Shown here: positions 33,768-43,016 of the stretch, piece by piece
How positions within the stretch are numbered: position 1 is the first letter of the stretch
How the letters are laid out: each line of letters opens with the position of its first letter
Source of the DNA: Segatella copri DSM 18205
Lineage (GTDB): Bacteria > Bacteroidota > Bacteroidia > Bacteroidales > Bacteroidaceae
Length of the DNA: 64,000 bases
Assembly (NCBI RefSeq): GCF_025151535.1
Contig: NZ_CP102288.1
Span: 2,010,501 to 2,074,500 of the forward strand
Direction: 5' to 3'
Position numbers and translations under genes: made by a program
The notes under the pieces: model-generated
Databases searched by the model: none
Told to the model about the DNA's origin: nothing
Seen by the model: the letters and a program-made list of their open reading frames with translations, nothing else

Positions 33768-33941
33768 CTACTTTAGATTTTCCAAATCTCCCCCACAATA
33801 CATCATAGCTAGACCCGCTCCGTACCAACTCCGTACCCTCTCCGTACCAACTCTTAGTCTCTGCATAGTTTGCAAGGTTTGCTGCAAACTTTGCAAAGAA
33901 TTGGCATTAATCGTGTCTAGAGACAATGTTTCGACTACCAT
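33768..33941 (-). CDS. 57-residue protein, middle gene of a coupled trio
   Basis: MVVETLSLDTINANSLQSLQ then a Gln/Leu-rich amphipathic stretch, RLRVGTERVRSWYGAGLAM, MYCGGDLENLK. Its ATG overlaps the stop of the 51-residue gene by 7 nt (ATGGTAG), and the HicB-like gene starts 3 nt after its own stop, indicating translational coupling. The sequence is repeat-flavoured (CTTTGCAAAGTTTGC) but the tight overlaps argue for a real gene. Function unknown; a toxin-antitoxin or phage-defence context is guesswork. Confidence 0.55.
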   Translation of the reverse strand: MVVETLSLDTINANSLQSLQQTLQTMQRLRVGTERVRSWYGAGLAMMYCGGDLENLK

Positions 33942-34090
33942 ACTTCTATCCCAATAGGTTCTTTGCCTGTACGTTCAAGACAACTATTCCTTACCAAGGT
34001 TTCTAGCTTTTCAACCATCTTACGTTTGGTTTCCTTAGAAGCATTCCAACGACGCAACGCTTCTTCTCTTGTTAACTTTGTTGTATTCAT
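33935..34090 (-). CDS. 51-residue basic helical protein, first gene of a coupled trio
   Basis: MNTTKLTREEALRRWNASKE, then TKRKMVEKLETLVRNSCLER and TGKEPIGIEVW. A strong ribosome-binding site AGGAGGAAT lies 6 nt before the ATG. Mostly helical, charged, no membrane segment. Too short for standard ORF cut-offs, so easily missed. The position at the head of an operon with a HicB-like gene suggests a small regulator, but no family is recognised. Confidence 0.65.
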   Translation of the reverse strand: MNTTKLTREEALRRWNASKETKRKMVEKLETLVRNSCLERTGKEPIGIEVW

Positions 34091-34254
34091 TCTTTATTCC
34101 TCCTTTTTTTAGTTCAAATTACAATTGCAAAAATACCTCCCGTCAATATTTATAACCAAAATTCATATACCTACAAGTTGGGAATCTAGCGATAAAAACA
34201 AGAGGATTGAGAGGCCGGAATTCTCTGTTTTCTGCTCTATATTAAGAACAAGAC

Positions 34255-34365
34255 CTATAGTTGTACGACTATAAAGTTACAGTTGTACGACTATACATGC
34301 TATGGTTGTACAACTATAGAGTTATGGTTGTACAACTATAGGGGTTATAGTCGTACAACTATAGA
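34255..34365. repeat. 22-24-bp palindromic tandem repeat array B
   Basis: Five units around the core AGTTGTAC(A/G)ACTAT, period 22-24 bp, each near-palindromic. With array A it brackets the three-gene trio. The rest of 34091-34565 shows no gene. Confidence 0.75.
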
Positions 34366-34565
34366 TTTTCCTCAACGGCATCATCTTGTCAAGAAATCGC
34401 AAATACCTGATTATCAATAAGTTCTTATTTCTCTTCATATTTTCGATATTCTCAAAGAAACAATAAGCGTCTGAAAATACGAGAATCTCAGGCAAGCTAA
34501 TGTAAAAAAGTTTCATTCTTAACAACACCACATCACTACATCTTCGGGATATTCTTACGGATTAC

Positions 34566-36152
34566 TTACTTCATTTTCCACCCATCAATGGTTCCCGTCT
34601 TCGATGAGAAGTTGCAGCCTATCTGATAAATCTTTCTGCCATCTGCTGCATATTCCCTGGCATAGCCCATATTCTCTATCTGCTTCAGGGCTTCCTCTGC
34701 CGAACCATCACGCTTGAACTCGAAGATGTAGATATAGTTCTGGGTCTCTACCACACAATCTACCCTACCTTCGCTTTGCTGTTTTTCAATGAACACCGTG
34801 AAACAGCTGATCATTCTCAATACGAGATAGAAGGTGTATTGGAAGTAACGCTCCTTCTCGCGTTCATCGTCCTTACGACGCTGGTTATAAGGAATGCTGG
34901 CAAAGAAGGAAGTCATCAGATTCTCCAACTGATGGCAATCGCCCTTCGACATCACATCTATTACCTGAATGACCCAGGCATCCGTTGACTTCGATGGCTT
35001 CAGATAACTAGAAGCTACCAGCGTCAGGAACCCGCTTCGCACTTCATCATTCGGGAAATCCAGGAGATAGGAATCGGTATCCATATTCCAGTCCTTAATG
35101 GTAAGATAACCGCTCTGATAAATCATAGGCAACGGTGCTTCCACATCTGCCTTGTAGTCGATAAAACTACTCGTAGGATAAAACCTGTTCACCATCTCGT
35201 TGATGTTCTCATCAAAATGAGACAATAGGCGAACAAGATAGGTTGGCGAACCGGTGCGGAACCAATAATCTGCCAGAATCTTCTTGCTCAAAGCATTCAA
35301 GATACTGAAAGGATTATAGATATCAAGCATATTAGGACTGAAATGATAACCATCAAACTTCCTCTTCAGCTTGTATTTCATCCCATCCTCCGTCGTCTTG
35401 TATCTCACGGCCATCGCCTTGATTTGTTCATCAAAGGTAGAATACAATTCATCTTCCGTAATTCCACAAAGTGCCTCGTAATGCTCATCCATACTGATGT
35501 CGTTAGGCTGATTGAAACCACTGAACACGCTTACTTGTGAGAACTTGGTGACACCCGTGAGCAAGACAAACTGCAGGTCATCATCAGCTTCCTTAAACAC
35601 AGAATATACGCCTTTGAGCAGATTGCGATTATAATCCTCCAAAGTCATCTTTCCATATTCATTCTGCACAGAAATATCCATATCCATCACATCAAGCAAA
35701 GGCTTGTCATATTCATCAATGAGTACGACAGCTCTCATTCCTGTTTTCTTATGAGCATTCCCTAACACAGCCTTAAAGCGACTCCCTAAAGTCTCAGCCA
35801 ACTCCTCACGCCCATAGATACGTTCTGCCATGGCAACAAACTCCTCCAACACTTTGTCTAACGCATAAGGCTCTACAAAGTTTTGACCACCAAAAGAAAG
35901 ATGAAACACAGGATATTGCTTCCATTCCTTCTCCAGCTTGTCGATGGCAAGCCCTTTAAAAAGTTCCTTCTTACCCTCGAAATAGCATTTCAAGGTAGAT
36001 ACGAGCAACGACTTTCCAAATCGTCGAGGACGACTCAGAAAGTATATTTTACCATTAGTCACTAAGTCATAGACCAATGCCGTCTTATCGAGATAAACAT
36101 AATCATCTTCTATGATTTGTTCGAAACTCTGTATGCCGATAGGATATTTCAT
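34566..36152 (-). CDS. AAA-ATPase with C-terminal PD-(D/E)XK domain (DUF1703 type)
   Basis: 528 residues. The N-terminus MKYPIGIQSFEQIIEDDYVY and LSRPRRFGKSLLVSTLKCYF (Walker A variant GKS) define the predicted AAA-ATPase family PF09820; Walker B is AVVLIDEYDKPL (about residues 141-152). The C-terminal GRVDCVVETQNYIYIFEFKRDGSAEEALKQI is the PF08011 nuclease-like domain with its E-F-K. These proteins are abundant and multi-copy in gut Bacteroidota; function unknown, selfish or defence roles suggested. A broken paralogue lies at 27346-27496. Confidence 0.88.
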   Translation of the reverse strand: MKYPIGIQSFEQIIEDDYVYLDKTALVYDLVTNGKIYFLSRPRRFGKSLLVSTLKCYFEGKKELFKGLAIDKLEKEWKQYPVFHLSFGGQNFVEPYALDKVLEEFVAMAERIYGREELAETLGSRFKAVLGNAHKKTGMRAVVLIDEYDKPLLDVMDMDISVQNEYGKMTLEDYNRNLLKGVYSVFKEADDDLQFVLLTGVTKFSQVSVFSGFNQPNDISMDEHYEALCGITEDELYSTFDEQIKAMAVRYKTTEDGMKYKLKRKFDGYHFSPNMLDIYNPFSILNALSKKILADYWFRTGSPTYLVRLLSHFDENINEMVNRFYPTSSFIDYKADVEAPLPMIYQSGYLTIKDWNMDTDSYLLDFPNDEVRSGFLTLVASSYLKPSKSTDAWVIQVIDVMSKGDCHQLENLMTSFFASIPYNQRRKDDEREKERYFQYTFYLVLRMISCFTVFIEKQQSEGRVDCVVETQNYIYIFEFKRDGSAEEALKQIENMGYAREYAADGRKIYQIGCNFSSKTGTIDGWKMK

Positions 36153-36178
36153 ATTGCTGCCTTTTTAAATTCTTTCGG

Positions 36179-36186
36179 CAAAGTTA
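36179..36186 (-). promoter_or_regulatory. -7 element of the AAA-ATPase gene
   Basis: TAACTTTG on the minus strand, conserved upstream of the deleted paralogue as well. Confidence 0.6.
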
Positions 36187-36283
36187 CAAAAAATAATGAT
36201 ACAAGCAAAAGAATAGCCCGAAAAAAAATAACGAGATTGCAAAATACCATATTTGTGGGATTGTTGACAAGGAAAAAAAATAA

Positions 36284-36291
36284 TACCTTTG
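36284..36291 (+). promoter_or_regulatory. -7 element of the symporter gene
   Basis: TACCTTTG, 27 nt before the ATG. Confidence 0.65.
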
Positions 36292-36317
36292 CCTTTTGAA
36301 AATAATAGTTTAAAATC

Positions 36318-37610
36318 ATGGTAGAAACAATGAATAATATTGGAAATAGACAGCCGGATAACAATGCTGGCTGCAGTAAGCAAAAAGGAGTGAAGAATAA
36401 GCAAACCCAGCAGCTGGTACTATGGATTGGCGCTTTGATAGTAGGCGCAGTCTTAGGTATATTCGGCATCAGCTGGCTGGATGGTCTGATGAACTTCATA
36501 GCCACGGTCTATACCCGCTTATTCCAGCTTCTGGCAGTACCAACCATAGCCTTGGCAGTTATCACAACCCTGGCATCCTTGGGCAACCAGGCAGATACCG
36601 GTAAGATATTCCGCCACGCCATCACCTACACCCTGCTCACGACGATAGCAGCTGCAGCAGTGGGACTGGTGCTCTACAACATCGTTTCTCCAGGCAATTT
36701 ACCTACCGCCTTGGTACAGAGCGGTATGGCGGATGTTCCCCAAAAGCTGGGAGAAACCAGCTATTATGACCATATTCTTGGGGTAATACCCAACAACATC
36801 ATCAAGCCGTTTGCCGAAGGAAATGTACTCTCTATATTGATTTTGGCGGCAGCAGCAGGTATTGCTTTAGCCAAGATGCCATCAAGCGATAAGAAAGAAG
36901 TCGTGATGAAGGGATTGTTTGGATTACAGGATCTGCTCTTCATGCTGATTCATGGATTAATCTGGGCTCTGCCTCTGGGTATCGTTGCCTTTGCAGCACA
37001 ACTCTCAGCCCAATTCTCTGCGGGTATCGTGATGGCTTCTCTAGGAAAGTACGTAGCTGTTATCCTGGGAGGTAATGTCATTCAATTCTTCATCATCCTT
37101 CCGCTCTTCCTCTTGGCAAGAGGCTTGAATCCAGTGCGCACTTTGGGTAAGATGATGCCGGCAGTATTAATGGCTCTGTTTACAAAGAGTTCTGCTGCTA
37201 CGTTGCCGGTGACGATGCAGACAGCAGAAGACAGACTGGGAGTTTCCAATCAGGTTTCCCGCTTCGTATTGCCTATCTGTACTACCATCAACATGAATGG
37301 TTGCGCTGCGTTTATCCTCGTAACCTCCTTATTCCTGATGCAGAATGGAGGAATGCCTTTACCTTGGACTACGATGATTCTCTGGCTCTTCATTTCAGTT
37401 ATCTCAGCAGTGGGTAATGCAGGAGTACCGATGGGATGTTATTTTCTTACCCTATCTCTGATGTCCGGCATCAATGCTCCTATCGGCATCATGGGCATCA
37501 TCCTGCCAATCTATACCATCATCGACATGATTGAAACGGCAGAAAACGTATGGTCTGATTCCTGTGTCTGTGCCATGGTGGATAGGGATTTGAAAAGACA
37601 GAAACAATAG
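36318..37610 (+). CDS. Dicarboxylate/amino acid:cation symporter (SDF/DAACS family)
   Basis: 430 residues, eight or so helices plus two re-entrant loops. Family signatures are clear: the serine-rich loop KSSAATLPVTMQTAE (about residues 292-306), the NMNGCAAF motif (about 330-337) that binds substrate and Na+, and GNAGVPMGCYFLTL near the end. It imports a C4-dicarboxylate or acidic/neutral amino acid with Na+ or H+ across the inner membrane; the exact substrate is not decidable here. The hydrophilic N-terminus (about 30 residues) is ordinary. Monocistronic. Confidence 0.92.
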   Translation: MVETMNNIGNRQPDNNAGCSKQKGVKNKQTQQLVLWIGALIVGAVLGIFGISWLDGLMNFIATVYTRLFQLLAVPTIALAVITTLASLGNQADTGKIFRHAITYTLLTTIAAAAVGLVLYNIVSPGNLPTALVQSGMADVPQKLGETSYYDHILGVIPNNIIKPFAEGNVLSILILAAAAGIALAKMPSSDKKEVVMKGLFGLQDLLFMLIHGLIWALPLGIVAFAAQLSAQFSAGIVMASLGKYVAVILGGNVIQFFIILPLFLLARGLNPVRTLGKMMPAVLMALFTKSSAATLPVTMQTAEDRLGVSNQVSRFVLPICTTINMNGCAAFILVTSLFLMQNGGMPLPWTTMILWLFISVISAVGNAGVPMGCYFLTLSLMSGINAPIGIMGIILPIYTIIDMIETAENVWSDSCVCAMVDRDLKRQKQ

Positions 37611-37616
37611 TGAGCA

Positions 37617-37656
37617 TGCAAAAATATCACCATGATTGTAGGATAAGGGCAGAAAA
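37617..37656. repeat. 40-bp repeat, copy 2
   Basis: Exact copy of 33006-33045, here isolated just after the symporter stop and before the antiporter promoter; only the fragment of the small membrane gene is present. Confidence 0.85.
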
Positions 37657-37681
37657 ACTTTGTGCTTTCAAGATTTATTCG

Positions 37682-37689
37682 TACTTTTG
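37682..37689 (+). promoter_or_regulatory. -7 element of the antiporter gene
   Basis: TACTTTTG, leader about 72 nt. Confidence 0.6.
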
Positions 37690-37766
37690 CAGTCAAAAAC
37701 AGAAAGGGAGGGATGAATGCTGATGCAGAAATCCCTCTTTAAGTATAACAAAAAAGAAGAAAGCCT

Positions 37767-39908
37767 ATGTTCCATATCGCTCAATACTTCCCTATCACAG
37801 ACCCTACGTTGATATTCTTCGTAGTGCTCCTCATCATCCTCTTTGCCCCTATCATCATGGGTAAACTCCGTATCCCGCACATCATCGGTATGGTGCTGGC
37901 AGGTGTGCTCATAGGCAAATACGGACTGAATATCCTAGAGCGCGACTCTTCGTTTGAACTCTTCGGAAAGGTGGGACTCTATTACATCATGTTCCTCGCT
38001 GCACTGGAGATGGATATGGAAGGCATGAAAAAGAACAAGTCGCGACTGCTTATCTATGGCCTGCTCACCTGTTTTATACCGTTCTTCCTCACATACGGCA
38101 TGAGTATCTGGCTGCTCCACTACTCTGCCAAGGCTTCCTTCCTGCTGAGCTGCATCATGGCATCCAATACGCTGATTGCCTATCCTATCGTTTCGAGATA
38201 CGGACTGCAACAGAAACCGAGCGTTACGCTGAGTGTGGGATCGAGCATGATTTCGCTGCTCATAGCCCTGATTATGCTTGCCGGACTGGTAGCATCGTTC
38301 AGCAAGCATGACGGCGTACTGTTCTGGGTATTCTTCACCCTCAAGTTTGCTGTCTATTGTGGCGTGATGATCATGCTGATTCCCCGACTTACAAGATGGT
38401 TTTTGCGAAGATACAGCGATGCGGTGATGCAGTTTATCTTCGTACTTTCGATGCTCTTTATGAGTGCGGCACTTTCGCAGATAGTGGGCATTGAGGGCGT
38501 TTTCGGTGCTTTCTTCGCCGGTCTGATATTAAACAGATATATTCCGCATGTTTCGCCACTGATGAACCGCCTCGAGTTTATCGGCAATGCCCTCTTCATT
38601 CCTTATTTCCTGATAGGTGTGGGCATGCTGATCAATATCAATCTGCTGTTTCAGGGCAGTCATATTCTGTGGGTAGTATTCTGCATCGCCTTCTTCGGAA
38701 CCCTGGGCAAAGCCATCGCAGCCTATATCGCCTGTCTGGGTTTCCGATTACCACTTTCTTCGGGTCACATGATGTTCGGACTCACTTCGGCTCATGCTGC
38801 AGGAAGTATCGCCATGGTGATGGTGGGTATGCATCTGCTCGTAGCACCGGGCACTTATCTCGTAAACGATGATATGCTCAATGGTGTGGTTATGATGATT
38901 CTGATTACCTGCATCATCTCATCCATCCTTACCGACCGGTCTTCGCAGAAGATTATCCTGAGAGACAAGGAACTGCCTGATGCGGAAGACGACAAGAAGG
39001 TGAGCGATGAGAAGATTCTGGTTCCGGTGAAATATCCTGAATATGCCGACAACCTGATGAATCTGGCGTTTCTGGTGAGAAACCAGAAACTGAACAGGGG
39101 ACTCATCTGCCTGAATGTGGTATATGAAGACAAGGATATGCGATACAACCAGGAACAGGGAAGACGGATTCTGGAACATTGCAGTCAGCTGGCTGCAGCT
39201 ACCGATGTGATGACGCAGACCCAGGTTCGTATTGCCGCCAACATCGCCAACGGCATCAAGCATGCCTTCAACGAGTTCCAATGTTCTGAGATTATCATCG
39301 GAATGCACATGCATCCTGAGGTTTCGCCGAAGTTCTGGGGAGAATTCCACCAGAGTCTCTTCAACGGATTGAGCCGACAGATTATCATGGCACGCATCAG
39401 ACAGCCGTTGAATACATTGAGAAGAATACAGGTAGCCGTACCTTCGAGAGCAGAGTTTGAGCCGGGTTTCTACCGCTGGCTGGAACGACTAGCCCGACTT
39501 GCCGGCAACCTAGACTGCCGCATCCAGTTTCATGGCAGAGAAGAGAGTCTGGCGCTCATCAATGAATATATCAAGAACCGGCATCCGGAAGTGCGTGCCG
39601 ATTATACCCAGATGATTCACTGGAACGAGTTGCCGCAGCTGGCTTCGCAGATATCTCCAGACCACCTGTTCGTGATAGTAACCGCCCGTAAGGGAACCGT
39701 ATCTTACAAGACAGCACTGGAGCGTCTGCCGGAGGAAATCACGAAATACTTCTCAGGTACCAACCTGATGATTATCTTCCCCGACCAGCATGGTGATTCC
39801 TACGGTGACCAGCTTACCTTCGCTGAGCCTCAGCATCAGGAAGAGATCAGTGCTTACGAATCATTCCTGCAATGGTTTAAGAAGAAATGCAACTTTAAAA
39901 AAATGTAA
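37767..39908 (+). CDS. CPA2-family cation/proton antiporter with cytoplasmic stress-protein-like domain
   Basis: 713 residues. Residues ~1-395 form the 12-13 helix Na+/H+ exchanger domain (IGMVLAGVLIGKYGLNILERD, FLAALEMDMEGMKK, GVFGAFFAGLILNR, FGLTSAHAAGSIAMVMVGM). From ~410 to the end lies a soluble region with a Usp-like fold (KILVPVKYPEYADNLMNLAF; SEIIIGMHMHP). This order is normal for Bacteroidota CPA2 antiporters, presumed to exchange Na+ or K+ for H+ in pH and osmotic control. Single gene. Confidence 0.9.
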   Translation: MFHIAQYFPITDPTLIFFVVLLIILFAPIIMGKLRIPHIIGMVLAGVLIGKYGLNILERDSSFELFGKVGLYYIMFLAALEMDMEGMKKNKSRLLIYGLLTCFIPFFLTYGMSIWLLHYSAKASFLLSCIMASNTLIAYPIVSRYGLQQKPSVTLSVGSSMISLLIALIMLAGLVASFSKHDGVLFWVFFTLKFAVYCGVMIMLIPRLTRWFLRRYSDAVMQFIFVLSMLFMSAALSQIVGIEGVFGAFFAGLILNRYIPHVSPLMNRLEFIGNALFIPYFLIGVGMLININLLFQGSHILWVVFCIAFFGTLGKAIAAYIACLGFRLPLSSGHMMFGLTSAHAAGSIAMVMVGMHLLVAPGTYLVNDDMLNGVVMMILITCIISSILTDRSSQKIILRDKELPDAEDDKKVSDEKILVPVKYPEYADNLMNLAFLVRNQKLNRGLICLNVVYEDKDMRYNQEQGRRILEHCSQLAAATDVMTQTQVRIAANIANGIKHAFNEFQCSEIIIGMHMHPEVSPKFWGEFHQSLFNGLSRQIIMARIRQPLNTLRRIQVAVPSRAEFEPGFYRWLERLARLAGNLDCRIQFHGREESLALINEYIKNRHPEVRADYTQMIHWNELPQLASQISPDHLFVIVTARKGTVSYKTALERLPEEITKYFSGTNLMIIFPDQHGDSYGDQLTFAEPQHQEEISAYESFLQWFKKKCNFKKM

Positions 39909-39951
39909 AGACAGCTTCGTTTCTTAAAATATGTTTAAGAGAAACCGAAAA

Positions 39952-40008
39952 CACCCTTCACCTTTAATAAATTGATCTACAGAATGTTAAATAAAAAGGT
40001 GAAGGGTG
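39952..40008. terminator. Hairpin after the antiporter gene
   Basis: CACCCTTCACCTTT and AAAGGTGAAGGGTG are perfect 14-bp inverse complements 29 nt apart; another CACCCTTCACC copy follows at about 40140. Confidence 0.6.
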
Positions 40009-40181
40009 AAGGTTTGAAAACTCTATTTATATATGTACGCGTGGGTAAAGGAAAAAAGGGTAAAATCAAAAAGTACCCTAGGGTCAAAAATCGAAAAAGC
40101 CCTAAAAAGAATATAATATAAAGATTTAAAATATACCCTTCACCCTTCACCTCGTCACCCAACACAGCTTCCAAGTCTTCT

Positions 40182-40283
40182 TTATCGAAGATATTTTCTT
40201 ATCCTTCGGAGATATTCTGCTATCTTTCGGAGATAATTTCTTATCTATCGGAGTTATCTTTTTATCCTTCGGAGATATTTTCA
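40182..40283. repeat. 21-bp tandem repeat array
   Basis: Five units based on TTATCCTTCGGAGATATT. On the minus strand they read as a heptad ISPKDKK / ITPIDKK / LSPKDSR / ISPKDKK within an open frame 40147-40347, but no ribosome-binding site precedes that frame, so translation is doubtful. Confidence 0.7.
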
Positions 40284-40368
40284 GAATGATTTCATGGTAT
40301 TTTCTGTACTTTATTTCCCGAATCCACGCAAATCGCACAAATCGCATAGGTAGGAAACGGAAATGTTG

Positions 40369-40376
40369 TATCTTTG
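40369..40376 (+). promoter_or_regulatory. Distal -7 element upstream of the AraC-type regulator
   Basis: TATCTTTG about 110 nt before the ATG; a second element lies closer. Confidence 0.5.
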
Positions 40377-40451
40377 CAACGTCAATCAGAAGTAATGCTG
40401 GATTCCTGAAAAAAACGACATAAAAATTTGGAAGTTAGAATTATCCAGCGT

Positions 40452-40459
40452 AATTTTGC
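40452..40459 (+). promoter_or_regulatory. Proximal -7 element of the AraC-type regulator
   Basis: TAATTTTG, 27 nt before the ATG. Confidence 0.6.
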
Positions 40460-40486
40460 AGATGAAAATCATAAAACAGAAACAAT

Positions 40487-41362
40487 ATGCAAACAAGTAA
40501 ATACCTATTAGCAACAAAAAGAGATGCCGAATGGGGACTCACCATCAGCACCGTGGGACGAGAAGAAATCGCCCCAGGAGAAGCCTATCCAACAAAAGGA
40601 CATGCTGACGGATATTACTTCGATCTTCAGAAGGGAAGAATACTCGACGAATACCAACTGCTTTACCAGCCAGAAGGTGAAGGAGTGTTCTGTTCTGCCC
40701 ATCTCCCGGAAACAAAGATCAAGGCTGGAGACATCTTCCTGCTCTTTCCCGGTGAATGGCATAGCTATCATCCATCAGGCACCAAGGGTTGGAAAAGCTA
40801 TTGGATCGGCTTCAAGGGCAAGAACATCGACGACCGCGTGAAAGCAGGGTTTCTTTCTCCTGAAAAGCCAATCTACCATGTAGGTTACAGTAACGAGATT
40901 ATCGCTCTCTACGAAGAGGCTTACAAAACCGCACAGGAAGAGGTTGCTTTTGCACAACAGACTATGGCGGGTATCGTAAACCATCTGATAGGCAAAATGT
41001 ATTCTCTGGAGAGAAATATCGTGTTGAGCAAGGATACCAAGCATGTTGACATGATCAATAAAGCCCGTTTGCGTATCCGAGAATCGCTTGAAGATACGCT
41101 CACCATCCAGGAGATTGCGCAGGAACTGGGCATCAGCTACTCTTCTTTCCGCAAGCTCTTCAAGGAGCATACCGGATTCGCTCCCGCCCTCTATCAGCAG
41201 AATCTGAAACTGCAGAGAGCCAAAGAACTGCTGTCTACCACCGACGAGAGCATCAAGGAGATTGCATACCGGCTCAATTTCGAATCGCCTGACTATTTCT
41301 CTGCCAAATTCAAAATTCAGACGGGCATGAAGCCATCAGATTTCAGAAATATGACGAGATAG
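40487..41362 (+). CDS. AraC-family regulator of the rhamnose locus
   Basis: 291 residues. N-terminal cupin-type ligand domain (about 20-110: FLLFPGEWHSYHPSGTKGWKSYWIGFKG), C-terminal double helix-turn-helix (about 190-290: LTIQEIAQELGISYSSFRKLFKEHTG, then IKEIAYRLNFESPDYFSAKFK). Placed 105 nt upstream of the rhamnulokinase gene, same strand, with a separate promoter for the latter, so it most likely senses L-rhamnose and activates the locus; the assignment of ligand rests on position. Confidence 0.87.
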   Translation: MQTSKYLLATKRDAEWGLTISTVGREEIAPGEAYPTKGHADGYYFDLQKGRILDEYQLLYQPEGEGVFCSAHLPETKIKAGDIFLLFPGEWHSYHPSGTKGWKSYWIGFKGKNIDDRVKAGFLSPEKPIYHVGYSNEIIALYEEAYKTAQEEVAFAQQTMAGIVNHLIGKMYSLERNIVLSKDTKHVDMINKARLRIRESLEDTLTIQEIAQELGISYSSFRKLFKEHTGFAPALYQQNLKLQRAKELLSTTDESIKEIAYRLNFESPDYFSAKFKIQTGMKPSDFRNMTR

Positions 41363-41417
41363 TCAAAAAATAAGGCTCTAAAATCAATTTCTCTTGTTCC
41401 ATATCCCTTTTTTGGTC

Positions 41418-41425
41418 TACCTTTG
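41418..41425 (+). promoter_or_regulatory. -7 element of the rhaB operon
   Basis: TACCTTTG, leader about 36 nt. Confidence 0.65.
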
Positions 41426-41467
41426 CAAACGTGAACAAATAACAGCAACTTAAAGACAAAATTCATA

Positions 41468-42967
41468 ATGGAACAAAAGAAATACTTCTTCGCGGTAGAC
41501 TTAGGTGCTACCAGCGGAAGAACCATAGTAGGAAGCTTGTCAGACGGCAAGTTTGACTTAGAGGAGCTGACCCGTTTCGACAACAACCTGATCGAAACAG
41601 GCGGTCACTTCTATTGGGATATCTACGCCCTCTACTTTGAGATTATCAAAGGATTGAAACTCGTAGCACAGCGTGGCATCCACATCCAGAGCATCGGTAT
41701 TGATACCTGGGGATGCGACTTTGTATATGTAGACAAGAACGGAGATATCCTACGCAACCCGATGGCGTATCGCGACCCTCATACCATGGGCATCATGGAG
41801 AAATACTTTGATGAGAAAATCAGCAAGGAGAAGGTTTACGAAAAGACCGGCATCCAGTTTATGAATTTCAACTCATTGTTCCAGATGTATGCCATGCGCA
41901 AGGCAGGAAACGTGGCTCTGGAGAATGCCGACAAGATTCTCTTCATCCCTGATGCACTGAGCTATATGCTCACCGGCAACGCCATCTGCGAATATACCGT
42001 AGCATCTACTTCTCAGATTCTGAATCCGATGACCGGCGATTTCGACATCGACCTCGTGGAAAGTATCGGATTGAAGAGAGAACAGTTTGGCAAGATGACC
42101 CATCCTGCTACCATCATCGGCACACTGACCGAAGAGGTACAGAAGATAACAGGACTGAATGCCGTTCCCGTCATCGCAGTAGCAGGTCATGATACAGCCA
42201 GTGCCGTAGCAGCCGTTCCTGCCAAGAACGAGGAGTTTGCCTATTTGAGTTCAGGAACCTGGAGCCTGATGGGCATCGAGACCAAGAACGCCATCATCAA
42301 CGAGAAGAGCTATGAGCTCAACTTCACCAACGAGGGCGGCATTGAGGGCACTACCCGATTCCTGAAGAACATCTGCGGCATGTGGATTTACGAGCGTTGC
42401 CGCAAGGAATGGAAAGACGAGGCTGCTGCCAACCAGAAAGATATGACTTGCCTGGGTCATGCAGAACTTATAGCTGAAGCCATGAAGCAGCCAGCCTTCC
42501 AAAGCATCATCAACCCGGATGATACCTGTTTTGCCAACCCATCGAGCATGGTAGAAGCCATCAAGCAGTATTGCGAAAAGACCGGTCAGCATGTTCCTCA
42601 GAGCTATGGCGAATTCTGCCGCTGCATCTTCGAGAGTCTTGCCCTCCGCTATCGCCAGGTATTCACATGGTTCAAGGATTTCGCCGACATCGACCTCAAT
42701 GTGCTCCACATCATCGGTGGAGGTTCGCTCAACCAATATCTCAACCAGTTTACTGCCAACAGTTGTGGTGTAACCGTATTGGCAGGTCCTCAGGAAGGCA
42801 CCGCCATCGGCAACATCATGCTCCAGGCAAAGGCATCGGGCTTGGTAAAGGATATTTGGGAAATGCGCCAGATTATCGCCAACTCGCTGGAGCTTAAGAC
42901 ATTCGAGCCACAGAACAAGGAAGCATGGGATGCGGCTTACGAGAAGTTTTTAAAGGTAAAAAAGTAA
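41468..42967 (+). CDS. rhaB: Rhamnulokinase
   Basis: 499-residue FGGY-family kinase phosphorylating L-rhamnulose at C1. The N-terminal phosphate-1 loop AVDLGATSGRTIVG, the IDTWGCDFVYVD strand, MAYRDPHT, the GHDTASAVAAVP block (about 239-250) with its catalytic Asp, and the C-terminal adenosine motif HIIGGGSLNQYLNQFTAN are all present. Length is normal. First gene of rhaB-rhaA-rhaT; spacing to rhaA is 49 nt, with an A/G-rich repeat between. Confidence 0.93.
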   Translation: MEQKKYFFAVDLGATSGRTIVGSLSDGKFDLEELTRFDNNLIETGGHFYWDIYALYFEIIKGLKLVAQRGIHIQSIGIDTWGCDFVYVDKNGDILRNPMAYRDPHTMGIMEKYFDEKISKEKVYEKTGIQFMNFNSLFQMYAMRKAGNVALENADKILFIPDALSYMLTGNAICEYTVASTSQILNPMTGDFDIDLVESIGLKREQFGKMTHPATIIGTLTEEVQKITGLNAVPVIAVAGHDTASAVAAVPAKNEEFAYLSSGTWSLMGIETKNAIINEKSYELNFTNEGGIEGTTRFLKNICGMWIYERCRKEWKDEAAANQKDMTCLGHAELIAEAMKQPAFQSIINPDDTCFANPSSMVEAIKQYCEKTGQHVPQSYGEFCRCIFESLALRYRQVFTWFKDFADIDLNVLHIIGGGSLNQYLNQFTANSCGVTVLAGPQEGTAIGNIMLQAKASGLVKDIWEMRQIIANSLELKTFEPQNKEAWDAAYEKFLKVKK

Positions 42968-43016
42968 AAGGGTAAAAAGGTAAAAATAAACAATAATAAC
43001 AAAATACATAAAAACA

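Noticed and set aside
33287..34365. CRISPR-like arrays
   Set aside because: Units are contiguous palindromes of 22-24 bp without unique spacers, and no cas gene is near.
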